Shown in pieces: positions 19,601-27,918 of a stretch of DNA of 64,000 nt. Position 1 is the stretch's first letter. The number at the start of each line of letters is the position of its first letter. The stretch is taken from contig AP018318.1 in NCBI GenBank assembly GCA_003990705.1, positions 6,423,501 through 6,487,500 on the forward strand, given 5' to 3'. The position numbers and the translations under genes were made by a program. Origin of the DNA: Nostoc sp. HK-01. GTDB taxonomy: Bacteria; Cyanobacteriota; Cyanobacteriia; Cyanobacteriales; Nostocaceae. Below the pieces are notes generated by a model, which saw nothing but the letters and a program-made list of their open reading frames with translations, ran no database searches and was not told the origin of the DNA.

Positions 19601-20304
19601 TCTGTCTCAATAATCCGACAGCTATCTTCCTTCTCCTTCACCTCATCCAACGTACCCTTAGCTTGGTGAATCTTGCGATCAAATGCCGCCACCCCTGCCA
19701 ACTCATCAATAATTTCCCGTCTTTCCCTAGCATTCATCGAGATAATGCTAGTAACGTCCCCCTGCAATACGACGTTATAGCCTTCAGGATAAATCCGCAG
19801 ACTCTCCAACTCCTCATGCAACTCCGTCAGCGTACAGGCAACACCATTGATATAGTAATTTGACGTGTACGTTCCCTGATGAGTTACCCGCAATCTTCTT
19901 GTGACACTCCATTCAGTGCTGAGTGCTGCGTGCTGAGTGCTGAATGCTGAGTCTGTATTGTCTTTTTCTTCCTCTAATTCCTCCGCGCCTTCCTCACTTT
20001 GCGCCTTTGCGTCTTTGCGTGAGACAATTTCTTCCCCTGACAAATCAAACGTTACCGTGACACTAGCCTCCACAGATGCGCGTCCTTTAGCCGTTTGAGT
20101 ATTATTTACCAAATCCGGCAGGCGATCGGCCCGCATTCCCTTAGAACTGGCGAGTCCCAAACAAAACAACAGCGCATCCAAAATATTCGACTTACCGGAA
20201 CCATTTGGCCCAGATATGACAGTGAACCCCGGCAGCAAAGGGACTGAGGTAGTACCGCCGAAGGATTTGAAGTTGGTAAGTTCCACGCGCTTGACGTATA
20301 CCAT
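16666..20304 (-). CDS. smc: Chromosome segregation ATPase SMC
   Basis: A 1212-residue SMC protein, the core of the condensin that organises the chromosome. The N-terminal head has Walker A GPNGSGKSN (33-40). Two long Gln/Glu-rich coiled coils flank a hinge near residues 550-690 (GVCGLVVHLGRVEPRYQLAL). The C-terminal head has signature SMSGGEKSLTAL near 1118 and Walker [13 protein letters not shown] near 1145. Two stretches are repeat-derived: about residues 91-131, in the head (SRKDAKAQS and SAFSTQHAALST), and about 900-912, in the coiled coil (ALSTQHSALSTQ). Otherwise it has normal length and motifs. A decayed copy of its 3' end lies at 14940-15240. Confidence 0.95.
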   Translation of the reverse strand: MVYVKRVELTNFKSFGGTTSVPLLPGFTVISGPNGSGKSNILDALLFCLGLASSKGMRADRLPDLVNNTQTAKGRASVEASVTVTFDLSGEEIVSRKDAKAQSEEGAEELEEEKDNTDSAFSTQHAALSTEWSVTRRLRVTHQGTYTSNYYINGVACTLTELHEELESLRIYPEGYNVVLQGDVTSIISMNARERREIIDELAGVAAFDRKIHQAKGTLDEVKEKEDSCRIIETELTAQRDRLSQDRAKAEKYQKLRTEYLHKQSWEAVLSWRSLQAQQEKLATEIQNGDRSHHDLTLQLETLNVGITQKTAELEQLNAHVKALGEEELLAVQSSLATQEAERKQLQRQQTELETTSQETTKRLAQTQQDIQQQQQALAEIAQTQDVERQSIVYCQQQRDETQQAVQKSRETAAEIASASEAWVQQQTALNRQIETVLQTLEPQRTEQAQLKERNSQLQELIQEQTQLIATLEPQLAEKQTECTRVETEFNASSEPIQNLAQNLAATEQELQIQQDTQKRLSNEQREKQRQLDKIEAQTQAQQEVQGTQASKVIIQSGMPGVCGLVVHLGRVEPRYQLALEIAAGARLGHIVVDDDGIASAGIELLKQKRAGRATFLPLNKIQAPRITQDATLRLANGFVSYAVNLVECDRRYKDVFNYVFGNTVVFASLEQARKNLGLYRIVTLDGELLETSGAMTGGSVNQRSSLRFGTGEAAESDEAIALKSRLTDIERILDRCIDAIASLSSKTKQLSQELTEARQARREQQLQLEQLQKDIKALTAQLEATRSQLAQNTEKFTNAQSRLEILDKDLPGQESQLQQLRHVLAELEASQTPSEWQQIQAVIKTQEQQLQQREANLREAEQRLKNLENQQQRLQERIQEAEQRITQYHEEQKNSRHKLQALSTQHSALSTQIAETRAKLSEMEKNLGEEKQKRDAIEQEVRSHLLRQQQLEWELEKLQETQQKRREELEALQNQLRELLPELPSPLPEVPEQVDLEELQKELRSLAKRLQAMEPVNMLALEEYERTQNRLQELTDKLQTLEAERTELLLRIENFTTLRQHAFKEAFDAVNENFQSIFATLSEGDGYLQLDDPEDPFSSGLNLVAHPKGKPVQRLASMSGGEKSLTALSFIFALQRYRPSPFYAFDEVDMFLDGANVERLARMIKQQAQLAQFIVVSLRRPMIESAERTIGVTQARGAYTQVLGIKLKSSS
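17568..17602. repeat. Heptamer tandem repeat inside smc coiled coil
   Basis: Five consecutive copies of GAGTGCT on the plus strand, read on the minus strand as ALSTQHSALSTQ. A short tandemly repeated repetitive (STRR) sequence of the cyanobacterial type, in frame. Confidence 0.85.
19914..19955. repeat. Heptamer repeat inside the smc head domain
   Basis: Degenerate GTGCTGA heptamers (with GTGCTGC and ATGCTGA variants), encoding SAFSTQHAALST on the minus strand. It is part of an approximately 40-residue repeat-built insertion after the N-terminal Walker A region. Confidence 0.85.
19994..20024. repeat. 31-bp dispersed repeat inside the smc head domain
   Basis: Exact complement of 6362-6392. 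It encodes SRKDAKAQS on the minus strand, the same peptide as in the binding lipoprotein tail. Confidence 0.85.
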
Positions 20305-20392
20305 AGTATGCGCTGGTTCACTGGGCTAATGGCTAATGAAGAACAAGTGTATCAATTAATGAAAATTTCGCAATAGGTTGTATGAATAAATT

Positions 20393-20430
20393 ATCGAACC
20401 GCCAAGGCGCAGAGAACGCAGAGGAGGGGA
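20393..20430. repeat. Dispersed GCAGAGAACGCAGAGG-type repeat
   Basis: The spacer upstream of smc contains GAACCGCCAAGGCGCAGAG and then AACGCAGAGG, a degenerate relative of the ACGCAAAGGCGCAAAG repeat. A similar GAACCGCAAAGTACGCAAAG lies at about 7159 after the phytochelatin-synthase-like gene. Confidence 0.6.
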
Positions 20431-20494
20431 AGCATGACTAAAATATCAAAAGTAATTTTAACGAACTTTCGGAAAAATAGTATTATTGTCGGAA

Positions 20495-21322
20495 TTATAA
20501 TTGTTTAGTTTTGTTATCGATAAATGTTTCTAACTTTTGCATAGTATATGTATAAAGATTATTAGTAACCATATAACGAGAGAATTGTAGCGATACTCTG
20601 AAAAATGTCAAACATGGTTCTAACTTTTTCAAATCTTTTCTCTGTTTTTTATAATCTGATTTAGACATATTTTCTTGCAGTTTCCGATGATTTAATGCTA
20701 ATAATTGATATTCATACTCCGCCTCTACTTTTATATGTGGATGTGAATCATTCCGCAATTTTTCAGAAAAATTGTATTTCATAGAAAAAGTTGCATCCTG
20801 TTCAATTGGTGAGTGGTAGATAAATTCTCCTAGTAAATTTATAACAGCCCAGCGAGTTGTGTAATATTGGCTGTTTACCATGCTTTCAAGTAAATCCCAC
20901 GAATTTTCTACCCCCAGCCAGAATAATTCTCCTATAAGTCTTGGTAATAAAATTGGGTCACTTTCACGATATTCATAGAACGCTTGCAGTAAAATAGGGA
21001 CACTATCATAGCTGCATATTTTTCCTAGTGTATAAATTACTTGTTTGCGGATGAAGTGATTATCTGTAAATATCAGACGTTCTAACTCAGGAATAATCAC
21101 AGGTTTTAATTGTGTTTCCCAAGATATTTTACAAGTCTCATTACGAGAGCAACTTAAGACAAAATCTCTAATAAAAAGACACGCATAACTCATAATCTCA
21201 TCATCATCATATTGAAGGATTTTTATAAGAGTCTCAGCCGCGCCAGGAGTTGTTACCACCGCAGCCATATAGTCTGAGTCTTCTAAATGGGAGAGATAGT
21301 TAATAATTTTAGTTTCTAGCAT
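20495..21322 (-). CDS. HEAT/ARM-repeat-like protein
   Basis: A 275-residue alpha-helical protein without signal or membrane segments. Successive helical pairs (for example AAETLIKILQYDDDEIMSYACLFIRDFV, ELERLIFTDNHFIRKQVIYTLGKICSYDSVPILLQAFYEY) resemble HEAT repeats, suggesting a protein-binding scaffold. I used ATG 21322; a TTG nine codons upstream would nearly abut the kinase stop. It follows the TPR/kinase gene on the same strand and is probably co-transcribed with it. Specific function unknown. Confidence 0.65.
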   Translation of the reverse strand: MLETKIINYLSHLEDSDYMAAVVTTPGAAETLIKILQYDDDEIMSYACLFIRDFVLSCSRNETCKISWETQLKPVIIPELERLIFTDNHFIRKQVIYTLGKICSYDSVPILLQAFYEYRESDPILLPRLIGELFWLGVENSWDLLESMVNSQYYTTRWAVINLLGEFIYHSPIEQDATFSMKYNFSEKLRNDSHPHIKVEAEYEYQLLALNHRKLQENMSKSDYKKQRKDLKKLEPCLTFFRVSLQFSRYMVTNNLYTYTMQKLETFIDNKTKQL

Positions 21323-21355
21323 TTTTAATGAGTATATTCTGTCAAGCAAAAATAA

Positions 21356-22849
21356 CTATTTCTGCAAGGCTTTGATTTCTTGGCTTATCTTGTGATAACC
21401 TGATTTGTCACCTTGTTCTTGAAATATTTTTTCAGCTTTTTTAAAATCTCTCAGTGCTGCTTTTTTCTTACTTAGTTGGGAGTAAATTAATCCCCGATGA
21501 TAATAGGCTAAACCATAGTTAGAATTAAGTGCGATCGCTTGGCTAAAATCCTTCATCGCCCCTTGATCATCTTTAACTTTCACACGCGCTAAACCCCTGC
21601 CATAGTAAGCATAATGGTTTTGAGAGTTAAGTTTAATCGCTTGTGTGTAGTCGGCGATCGCTTCTTTGTATTTACCCAATCCAAACCAAGCAAATCCCCT
21701 ATCATAGTAAGCATTAGCATTTTGAGGATTCAATGCAATTGCTCTACTAGAATTTGCTTGTACTTTTTCGTAGTTTCCTAAACGATAAAAAGTATTATTT
21801 TGATGGTTATAAGCCACAGAATTCTGCGGATTTATTTTAATAGGTTGCGTAAAATTATTTACAGATTCTTGATAGTTTCCTTGATCATAGTCACTGATAC
21901 CTTCTTGATAAAGTATTTGCTCATTATTTATAGGTTTTAACCATTGACTAAAATATCCTATAATCAGAGCGACCAGTAAACTAGTCATCCCTACAAATAT
22001 CAGTCTGAATCTTGTAAACTGGAGTTTTTGTGGTTGGTATTGGTAATTCTTTAATTGCTGGAGGTCATTGATAACTTCAATGACAGACTGGTAACGTTTA
22101 TGGTAGTCAAATCGTACCATCTTATTAATAATTTTGGTTAATTTTCGGCTAACTTTAATTGTTCTATCACGCCAGATAATTTCACCAGTAAGTAAATTTT
22201 TTTGACTTTGTAATCTTGATATTTCATTTTGAGATAACCCCATAATTGCTGCGATCGCAATTATTCCTAACGCATAAATATCACTATTGTATTGGGGCTG
22301 CCCTTGCAATTGTTCTAGAGGTATATATTCTAAATTACCGACTATAGTTGTTACCATTTCTTGTACGGAACCAAAATCAACTAATACCAGTCGATTATCT
22401 GAATATCTGCGAATCACACTTGCTGGTTGAATATCTTGATGAATGACATTACGATAATGTATAAATAATAAAATATCTAATATTTCTAATAATAAGTTAA
22501 TTACTTGGTCTTCTCGTAAAGGGAATCCTACTAAAATCTCTTCAGCTAATTCATGACCATCAATTAATTCTTGAACTAGATAAAATTCTTCATCTGCTTC
22601 AAAATAAGCAACTATTTTCTGAATTCTATCGTTTTCTCGTCCAAGTTGTTGCAAAACCTTAGCTTCTTTAAAAAAGCTCTGTCGCAACCAAGCTAAATTT
22701 TGAGGATTGTTAGTTTCTGGCCGTAGTTGCTTAATTATAAATTGCTGCTCAGGAATTGTAATATCTTCGACTAGATAAGTTTTTACGGACTCCTCCGTAT
22801 ATAATAATTCTATGATGCGGTAACGTGTAACCAAAATTTGATCATCCAT
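21356..22849 (-). CDS. Ser/Thr kinase-like protein with TPR repeats, catalytic loop degenerate
   Basis: A 497-residue protein: kinase-like domain (1-270), one membrane helix (about 283-303), then TPR repeats (about 310-480, for example NANAYYDRGFAWFGLGKYKEAIADYTQAI). The fold landmarks remain: Lys40 (FIIK), Asp139 and DFG at 158-160. But the glycine-rich loop is absent (LLYTEESVKTYLV), and the catalytic loop reads HQDIQPASV, so the Arg of HRD, the catalytic Lys (Gln141) and the metal-binding Asn (Ser144) are all replaced. It is probably a pseudokinase or weak kinase using TPRs to bind partners. Confidence 0.85.
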   Translation of the reverse strand: MDDQILVTRYRIIELLYTEESVKTYLVEDITIPEQQFIIKQLRPETNNPQNLAWLRQSFFKEAKVLQQLGRENDRIQKIVAYFEADEEFYLVQELIDGHELAEEILVGFPLREDQVINLLLEILDILLFIHYRNVIHQDIQPASVIRRYSDNRLVLVDFGSVQEMVTTIVGNLEYIPLEQLQGQPQYNSDIYALGIIAIAAIMGLSQNEISRLQSQKNLLTGEIIWRDRTIKVSRKLTKIINKMVRFDYHKRYQSVIEVINDLQQLKNYQYQPQKLQFTRFRLIFVGMTSLLVALIIGYFSQWLKPINNEQILYQEGISDYDQGNYQESVNNFTQPIKINPQNSVAYNHQNNTFYRLGNYEKVQANSSRAIALNPQNANAYYDRGFAWFGLGKYKEAIADYTQAIKLNSQNHYAYYGRGLARVKVKDDQGAMKDFSQAIALNSNYGLAYYHRGLIYSQLSKKKAALRDFKKAEKIFQEQGDKSGYHKISQEIKALQK

Positions 22850-23240
22850 ATAGATAAGCTTTTATACGAAGTTACCTGATTATATATTAGTATTCTTACG
22901 AGTATAATTTTTGTGGGGATCAACCTTAGTTACAAAAAATATACAAAGACTAAAGAAATTGTAATTCATCTGATTAATTTTCATAAATGGTACAAAGAAT
23001 CAGAAACAAAACAGCAAACAATTCTGTAGGAAAATGCTGTTTTTACTGATGTTACTCCGCCATAGTTTACTTCTTATACAACAAGTGCTTAATTTCCATC
23101 TCTTGATTTTGAGGCGGAATATTACTGAGTAATTACTCAATAATTGACTAATCCAATTATTGCCGTGGGATCACTCATGACATGTTATTGCTCGGTACGG
23201 TAAAAGAGTTGTAATCGAATTGCTATAAACGCTAAATAGC
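22850..23240. other. Divergent promoter spacer
   Basis: A 391-bp region between divergent genes. A short perfect palindrome, GAGTAATTACTC, lies at about 23128-23139. No gene or named RNA seen. Confidence 0.4.
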
Positions 23241-24101
23241 TTGAAAATCAACTTATTTAAACGCAACAAAAATCAAGTAACGGCGACCAAGCGTCAACTG
23301 ATCGAGGCGCTGCGTCGGCGTGATACTGCGGCTATTCACAACTTGACGATGCGATCGCAAAATATTATCGGCGAAGAAAAATTAACTGAGATAGTCAACG
23401 AAGTATTATGTGAATGCGATGCTGAAAGCCACAGCTGGTTTTTTGCCAGTTTTGTCGGGCAATTTAGATATCAACAGATGCAGCAAGCAGCCCAAAATAA
23501 TGTCTTTCATATATTAGTCAATGCAGGTTTAGAACCAGGAAAAGACTTTAGTTTAGGACTAGATGGTGAGATGATTGTGAGCGATCGCGCCAAGCAAATT
23601 TTACTTAATCATCTGCCCCAAGAGCAACGAAGATTTTTTGAAGCTCAATTGCAAGTTTCTCAAGTTGCAGATCCTATTGTGGCAATTGAAAAGCAGTTGG
23701 GTTGCCCATTTTATACAAATTTAACGGAAATAGCGGCTTGCCAAGTGCAGGAACTGAATAATCCGCAAGCTGCCGCTTATTTAGGCGTATTATTAGCTGG
23801 TTTAGTCAAAAGGCATCCAGCCCTCCAAGATGTGGACTTTCCGACAAAGTTTATTGTGAATACGCTGCAAGGCTTACCTCAACAGCGAGTCACAGCAATA
23901 TTAAATGATCCAGAAACAGATCCTCAATTTGATGAAGTAATTATCTTTCAGGATTTATTAGCCGCAATGGCAGAACCTGAAATGAGTGAAGCAGAGGATT
24001 GTAATAGCCTAGAACAACTCAAAAAGCTAGATACAGTTTGGTGTGGTGAATATCGGCTGGCAGAAATAGTCGCCAGCCTAGAAGAATTATCTAGGGACTA
24101 A
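23241..24101 (+). CDS. Conserved cyanobacterial protein of unknown function
   Basis: A 286-residue soluble, mostly alpha-helical protein. The start appears to be TTG; the next in-frame ATG would remove about 30 conserved-looking residues (KRQLIEALRRRDTAAIHNL). No signal peptide or membrane segment, and no catalytic motif that I recognise. It converges on lysC. Confidence 0.6.
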   Translation: MKINLFKRNKNQVTATKRQLIEALRRRDTAAIHNLTMRSQNIIGEEKLTEIVNEVLCECDAESHSWFFASFVGQFRYQQMQQAAQNNVFHILVNAGLEPGKDFSLGLDGEMIVSDRAKQILLNHLPQEQRRFFEAQLQVSQVADPIVAIEKQLGCPFYTNLTEIAACQVQELNNPQAAAYLGVLLAGLVKRHPALQDVDFPTKFIVNTLQGLPQQRVTAILNDPETDPQFDEVIIFQDLLAAMAEPEMSEAEDCNSLEQLKKLDTVWCGEYRLAEIVASLEELSRD

Positions 24102-24146
24102 GAAATACCCTAGATAAAATTGTGTCAACCTGGATGTTAATTTAGC

Positions 24147-25988
24147 TTATGCTGGCACTACAAATTTTTCGCTACCGGCGAGATCAAATGCAGTATGAAT
24201 CACTTGTAAAGCTTTCACTCCTTGTTCTTGAGCGACAACACAACTAATTTTAATTTCTGAGGTAGCAATCATTTGAATATTGATTTGGTGTTGTGCCAAC
24301 GCTTCAAACATTTTGGATGCAATACCTGGTTGTCCTACCATCCCTGCACCGACAATACTGACTTTAGCGATCGCACTATCTAAGACAACTTCACCCCAGC
24401 CTAATTCGGCTGCAACTTGGGTAAGTAGTTTTTGAGCAGTTTCCCCATCCATACGCGGAACTGTAAAAGCAATATCCCGTTTAGGAACACCATTAATTAA
24501 TCGGCAGCGTTGAGATTGAATAATCATATCAACACTGATGTTGTGCTGTGCCAATATGCCAAACAATTTCGCCGCCATTCCCGCTTTATCTGGAACCTGA
24601 CGAATCGCCAGACGTGCTTGGTTCATATCTAAGGCGACACCGCAAACGGGGCGGGAGTGCTGAGTGCTGAGTGCTGAGTGCTGAGTGCTGAGTATTTGTT
24701 CTGCTCCTCTGCTCCCCTGCTCCCCTGCGGCAACTTCAAAAGCCTTACTCAGTGCAGTCACGGCGTGATCGCAGTCTGCGGCATAAACTACGCAGCTAAC
24801 TTTGACTTCACTAGTAGAAATCATTTGAATGTTCACCCCTGCTGCGGCGAGGGTGGCAAACATTTTCGCCGCCACCCCCGGACGACCAATCATCCCTGCA
24901 CCAGAAATACTGACTTTAGCAATGTCTTGTTCGATCATTACTTCGGCTTCGTCTGATTTGGGGTTAGATGGGTTTCGGAGTGCAGGTGCGATCGCTGATG
25001 CTACTGCTTCTGCCCGTTTTAATATCGGTGTGGTGACGGTAAAGGCAATATCGTTGCTATTACCTTCATGAATTGATTGAATAATTAAGTCTACATCAAC
25101 ATTTTGACGGGCAATTTCCCCAAATAATTTAGCCGCTACCCCTGGCTTATCGGGTACACGCAATAAAGCTACTTTTGCTTGATTGGTGTCAAATTCTACC
25201 GCATCCACAGGACGAGCAATTTCTAAATTTACTAGCGATCGCTCTTGGGGTTTGCGCGACGTTACCCAAGTCCCTGGGTCTTCTGTCCAGCTAGAACGTA
25301 CTACCAAAGGGACACCATAGTTGCGGGCAATTTCCACTGAACGGGGATGCAATACTTTTGCTCCCAAGCTGGCCAGTTCTAGCATTTCATTACAGGTAAT
25401 TGCATCCATTAACTGGGCTTCAGGAACTAAGCGCGGATCTGTAGTTAAAATTCCCGGCACATCTGTATAAATTTCACAAAAATCTGCTTGAATAGCTGCT
25501 GCTAAAGCGACCGCAGAAGTATCCGAACCACCACGCCCCAAGGTAGTAATTTCTAATTCTCCGGTGCTGGATATTCCTTGAAAACCAGCTACCACAACTA
25601 CTTTGCCTTGATTAATATGACGCAGCAATCGGTCAGTTTCTATATGCAGAATCCTGGCGCGAGTGTGTTCTGCTTCAGTAACAATTCCTACTTGTGCGCC
25701 AGTCATAGAGATAGCTGGCTGTCCAAGTTCTTGCAATGCCATACTCAGGAGAGCGATCGTTACCTGCTCCCCAGTAGAAAGCAGCATATCCATTTCCCGG
25801 CGGTTAGGATTTTGAGAAATTTGGCTGGCTAGTTTGACAAGTCCATCTGTGGTTTTTCCCATTGCCGAAACTACTACAACCAAAGAGTTTCCTGCTTGCA
25901 CCGTTTTACAGACACGCTGTGCAACAGCTTGGATACGTTCGACTGAACCGACAGATGTACCACCGAATTTCTGAACTATAAGCGCCAT
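24147..25988 (-). CDS. lysC: Aspartate kinase with four ACT domains
   Basis: A 613-residue enzyme of lysine/threonine/methionine synthesis phosphorylating aspartate. It starts with the canonical KFGGTSVGS (7-15), and has TLGRGGSDTSAVALA and YTDVPGILTTDPR in the kinase domain (1-245). Two pairs of ACT domains follow (about 265-415 and 447-605), as in other cyanobacterial aspartate kinases, giving a longer chain than the usual 400 to 450. The linker between the pairs (about 420-445, LSTQHSALSTQHSRP) is built from heptamer repeats. Allosteric control by lysine and threonine is expected. Confidence 0.95.
   Translation of the reverse strand: MALIVQKFGGTSVGSVERIQAVAQRVCKTVQAGNSLVVVVSAMGKTTDGLVKLASQISQNPNRREMDMLLSTGEQVTIALLSMALQELGQPAISMTGAQVGIVTEAEHTRARILHIETDRLLRHINQGKVVVVAGFQGISSTGELEITTLGRGGSDTSAVALAAAIQADFCEIYTDVPGILTTDPRLVPEAQLMDAITCNEMLELASLGAKVLHPRSVEIARNYGVPLVVRSSWTEDPGTWVTSRKPQERSLVNLEIARPVDAVEFDTNQAKVALLRVPDKPGVAAKLFGEIARQNVDVDLIIQSIHEGNSNDIAFTVTTPILKRAEAVASAIAPALRNPSNPKSDEAEVMIEQDIAKVSISGAGMIGRPGVAAKMFATLAAAGVNIQMISTSEVKVSCVVYAADCDHAVTALSKAFEVAAGEQGSRGAEQILSTQHSALSTQHSRPVCGVALDMNQARLAIRQVPDKAGMAAKLFGILAQHNISVDMIIQSQRCRLINGVPKRDIAFTVPRMDGETAQKLLTQVAAELGWGEVVLDSAIAKVSIVGAGMVGQPGIASKMFEALAQHQINIQMIATSEIKISCVVAQEQGVKALQVIHTAFDLAGSEKFVVPA
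24654..24730. repeat. Heptamer and GCTCCCCT repeats inside lysC
   Basis: GAGTGCT heptamers in tandem (24654-24693), then GCTCCCCT-type units (about 24700-24730). Both are in frame and encode the linker between the two ACT-domain pairs. Confidence 0.85.
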
Positions 25989-26116
25989 ATCTTTGTCTTG
26001 AATGAAGTTTGCCTACTTTCATCAAGGCTCCTACCGGGTTAGGAAGCTTTGAAGGCATTAGCAGTAGTTATTTAGTTTACAGAAAATAGAGGGAAGTTTG
26101 AAATTTTCATTAAAGT

Positions 26117-26166
26117 AAAAAAAGGCAAAAGCCAAAATTATTTCTTTTGACTTTTGCCTTTTTATT
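26117..26166. terminator. Intrinsic terminator after the DedA gene
   Basis: Inverted repeat AAAGGCAAAAG (26121-26131) with CTTTTGCCTTT (26151-26161), flanked by A- and T-runs. It can act on both strands and closes the DedA gene. It resembles the hairpins at 32898-32967 and 34121-34170. Confidence 0.7.
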
Positions 26167-26178
26167 TTTTACTTATAT

Positions 26179-26808
26179 TTATTCGCCTGCTGCACGCTTA
26201 ACTTGGCGGGACTCCAACCACAAGGGAATGGCAATTACAGCTACTAAAATGAGTAGGGCTGCGATCGCAAATTGACTTACCCAAGTAACCAATTGTTCTA
26301 AAGAAATTACTCTGCCAGCAAAAAAAGCTAATGTCACCATCACAGCAGCCCAGGTGGTCGCTCCTGCTAGGTTATATAAGAAGAATTTTAGGAACGGTAT
26401 TTCTGCTATTCCCGCTAGTGGGGCTGCAAAAATTCGCAAAAGCGCGAAAAACCGTCCAAAAAATATGGCTTTGGCAGCATTTTGACTAAACTGATCTTTA
26501 ATATTCAGTAATTTTTCGTCAGAAATCCTAAATATTTTACCTATTTGCAGCAGGAAAGGCCAGCCACCGAGTTTCCCAACCCAATAGCCGCAAGCACTAC
26601 CAAGTACAGCACCTGCAACAGCATCACCTAGAACTAACCAGTAACTCAGTTCATCACTACCAGCTAGAAACCCACCTACAAGAGTTATGGTTTCACCGGG
26701 AAGAGGAATGCCCAAGTTTTCTAGTAAAATGCCCAAAAAAATTGCCCAGTAACCATACTGGTGGGCAAATTCCTGGATGTTTTCTAGTGAAATAAATTCA
26801 AGAGACAT
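26179..26808 (-). CDS. DedA/SNARE-associated family membrane protein
   Basis: A 209-residue integral membrane protein. ILLENLGIPLPGETITLVGGFLAG near the start and IFFGRFFALLRIFAAPLAGI in the middle are the two conserved DedA motifs, with the Glu and Arg implicated in transport. DedA proteins take part in phospholipid (undecaprenyl phosphate, PE) translocation and envelope homeostasis; the substrate here is unknown. Confidence 0.9.
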   Translation of the reverse strand: MSLEFISLENIQEFAHQYGYWAIFLGILLENLGIPLPGETITLVGGFLAGSDELSYWLVLGDAVAGAVLGSACGYWVGKLGGWPFLLQIGKIFRISDEKLLNIKDQFSQNAAKAIFFGRFFALLRIFAAPLAGIAEIPFLKFFLYNLAGATTWAAVMVTLAFFAGRVISLEQLVTWVSQFAIAALLILVAVIAIPLWLESRQVKRAAGE

Positions 26809-27388
26809 CCCGCACCGCCGCCTTTACAATTTTTTACCTTTACTCTATCTTGGCGCGTTTGTGGCTGGAGTGTCAATCAAAGTAATGTTTTGCCAAACTT
26901 AATTCATTCTCAAAGACGGACTCAGTGATGGAAAAAATCAAAGGGTGTAGGGTTATGGGAGTGTCTGGATGTATATGAGAAAAACTCTTAGCCAAACCTT
27001 TATACGTAATTTCTATCCCAGTTAATCGCTAACAATTGATAAAATCTATAAATTATTCAGTATTGACTATTATGCGTTTAGGCGGTACTAACACAGGTGC
27101 ATAGTAGCTAAAACAAATCAATAAATTTTTTATAAAAAATTCATAAAAATCTCGTTAAATTATGAAAATCTCGTAAAAGCTATTATTGATACTGAATTTA
27201 CTAAGCCTTTGTGCCTATATTTAGGAAAGTTAACATAAATTATACGGTATGAATACGTAAACGTATAGTATCGACTCACAACTGTGAGTTCACAATATCT
27301 GTGAATCAGCAGTTTTTAACCGTTGAAACCGTGCAGTATTGATGTCAATTTTCATCTTTTTCAGTAGTTCACCTACCCAGATAAATAC
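26809..27388. other. 580-bp spacer upstream of STAS gene
   Basis: No gene seen. AT-rich. Two compact dyads lie 100-135 bp before the STAS gene (27253-27266 and 27274-27289). Confidence 0.5.
27253..27289. promoter_or_regulatory. Paired operator-like dyads upstream of STAS gene
   Basis: ATACG-taaa-CGTAT at 27253-27266 and ACTCACA-ac-TGTGAGT at 27274-27289, seven bases apart. Both are perfect dyads in an AT-rich spacer, which suggests binding sites for dimeric regulators. The regulators are not identified. Confidence 0.35.
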
Positions 27389-27742
27389 ATGACTATCGCA
27401 CAAGAATTGCAAGTGGTTTTATTCAAACCCCAAGGTAGCATAGACTTGGAGGGCGGTATTGCTCTCAGCCAAACTATGGCAGAAGTAGTACCCCAACCTG
27501 ATCAACTTTGGGTCATTGACCTGGCAGAAGTAGATTTCATGGATAGTTCTGGTTTGGTTCCGTTAGTCAAAGCACTGACAACTGCCCGTCAAAGTGGTTG
27601 CCGTTTAGTTATTTGTAATGTCAAAGCTCCTGTAAGGTTAATTTTAGAACTGACTCAGTTGGATTCAGTTTTTGAAATTTTTAACACTTACGAAGACATC
27701 ACCAATATTGTCAGCACACAACCTTTGACACTAGCAAACTAA
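27389..27742 (+). CDS. STAS-domain anti-sigma factor antagonist
   Basis: A 117-residue single STAS domain of the SpoIIAA/RsbV type. The phosphorylation loop is intact: VDFMDSSGLVPLV with Ser54 at the regulatory position. Such proteins bind an anti-sigma kinase when unphosphorylated and free its partner. No kinase or phosphatase is adjacent, so the partner must be elsewhere. A terminator follows at 27893-27910. Confidence 0.88.
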   Translation: MTIAQELQVVLFKPQGSIDLEGGIALSQTMAEVVPQPDQLWVIDLAEVDFMDSSGLVPLVKALTTARQSGCRLVICNVKAPVRLILELTQLDSVFEIFNTYEDITNIVSTQPLTLAN

Positions 27743-27892
27743 TCTCTAATTATATTACTAAAAATTGTTAGTGTTGGCCAAAAGCAATTATCTTTTTTAC
27801 CATTAATAATTGATTTTCGTGATGCTAAGACTCAGTACTTTTGCAACTTTGGTACATTACAAATCTGACTGAGAAAAAGCTAAAACATTGAG

Positions 27893-27918
27893 AGCCTGTA
27901 ATTGCAGGCTTTATTTTT
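27893..27918 (+). terminator. Intrinsic terminator of STAS gene
   Basis: AGCCTG-taattg-CAGGCT followed by TTATTTTTTT on the plus strand. Confidence 0.8.

Noticed and set aside
17132..19613. Several plus-strand frames antisense to smc
   Set aside because: They mirror the repetitive Gln/Glu codons of the coiled coils; smc is clearly the real gene.
24654..24693. Regular tandem repeats that could be mistaken for a CRISPR array
   Set aside because: Units are seven bases with no spacers and lie inside lysC; no cas genes are present in the window.
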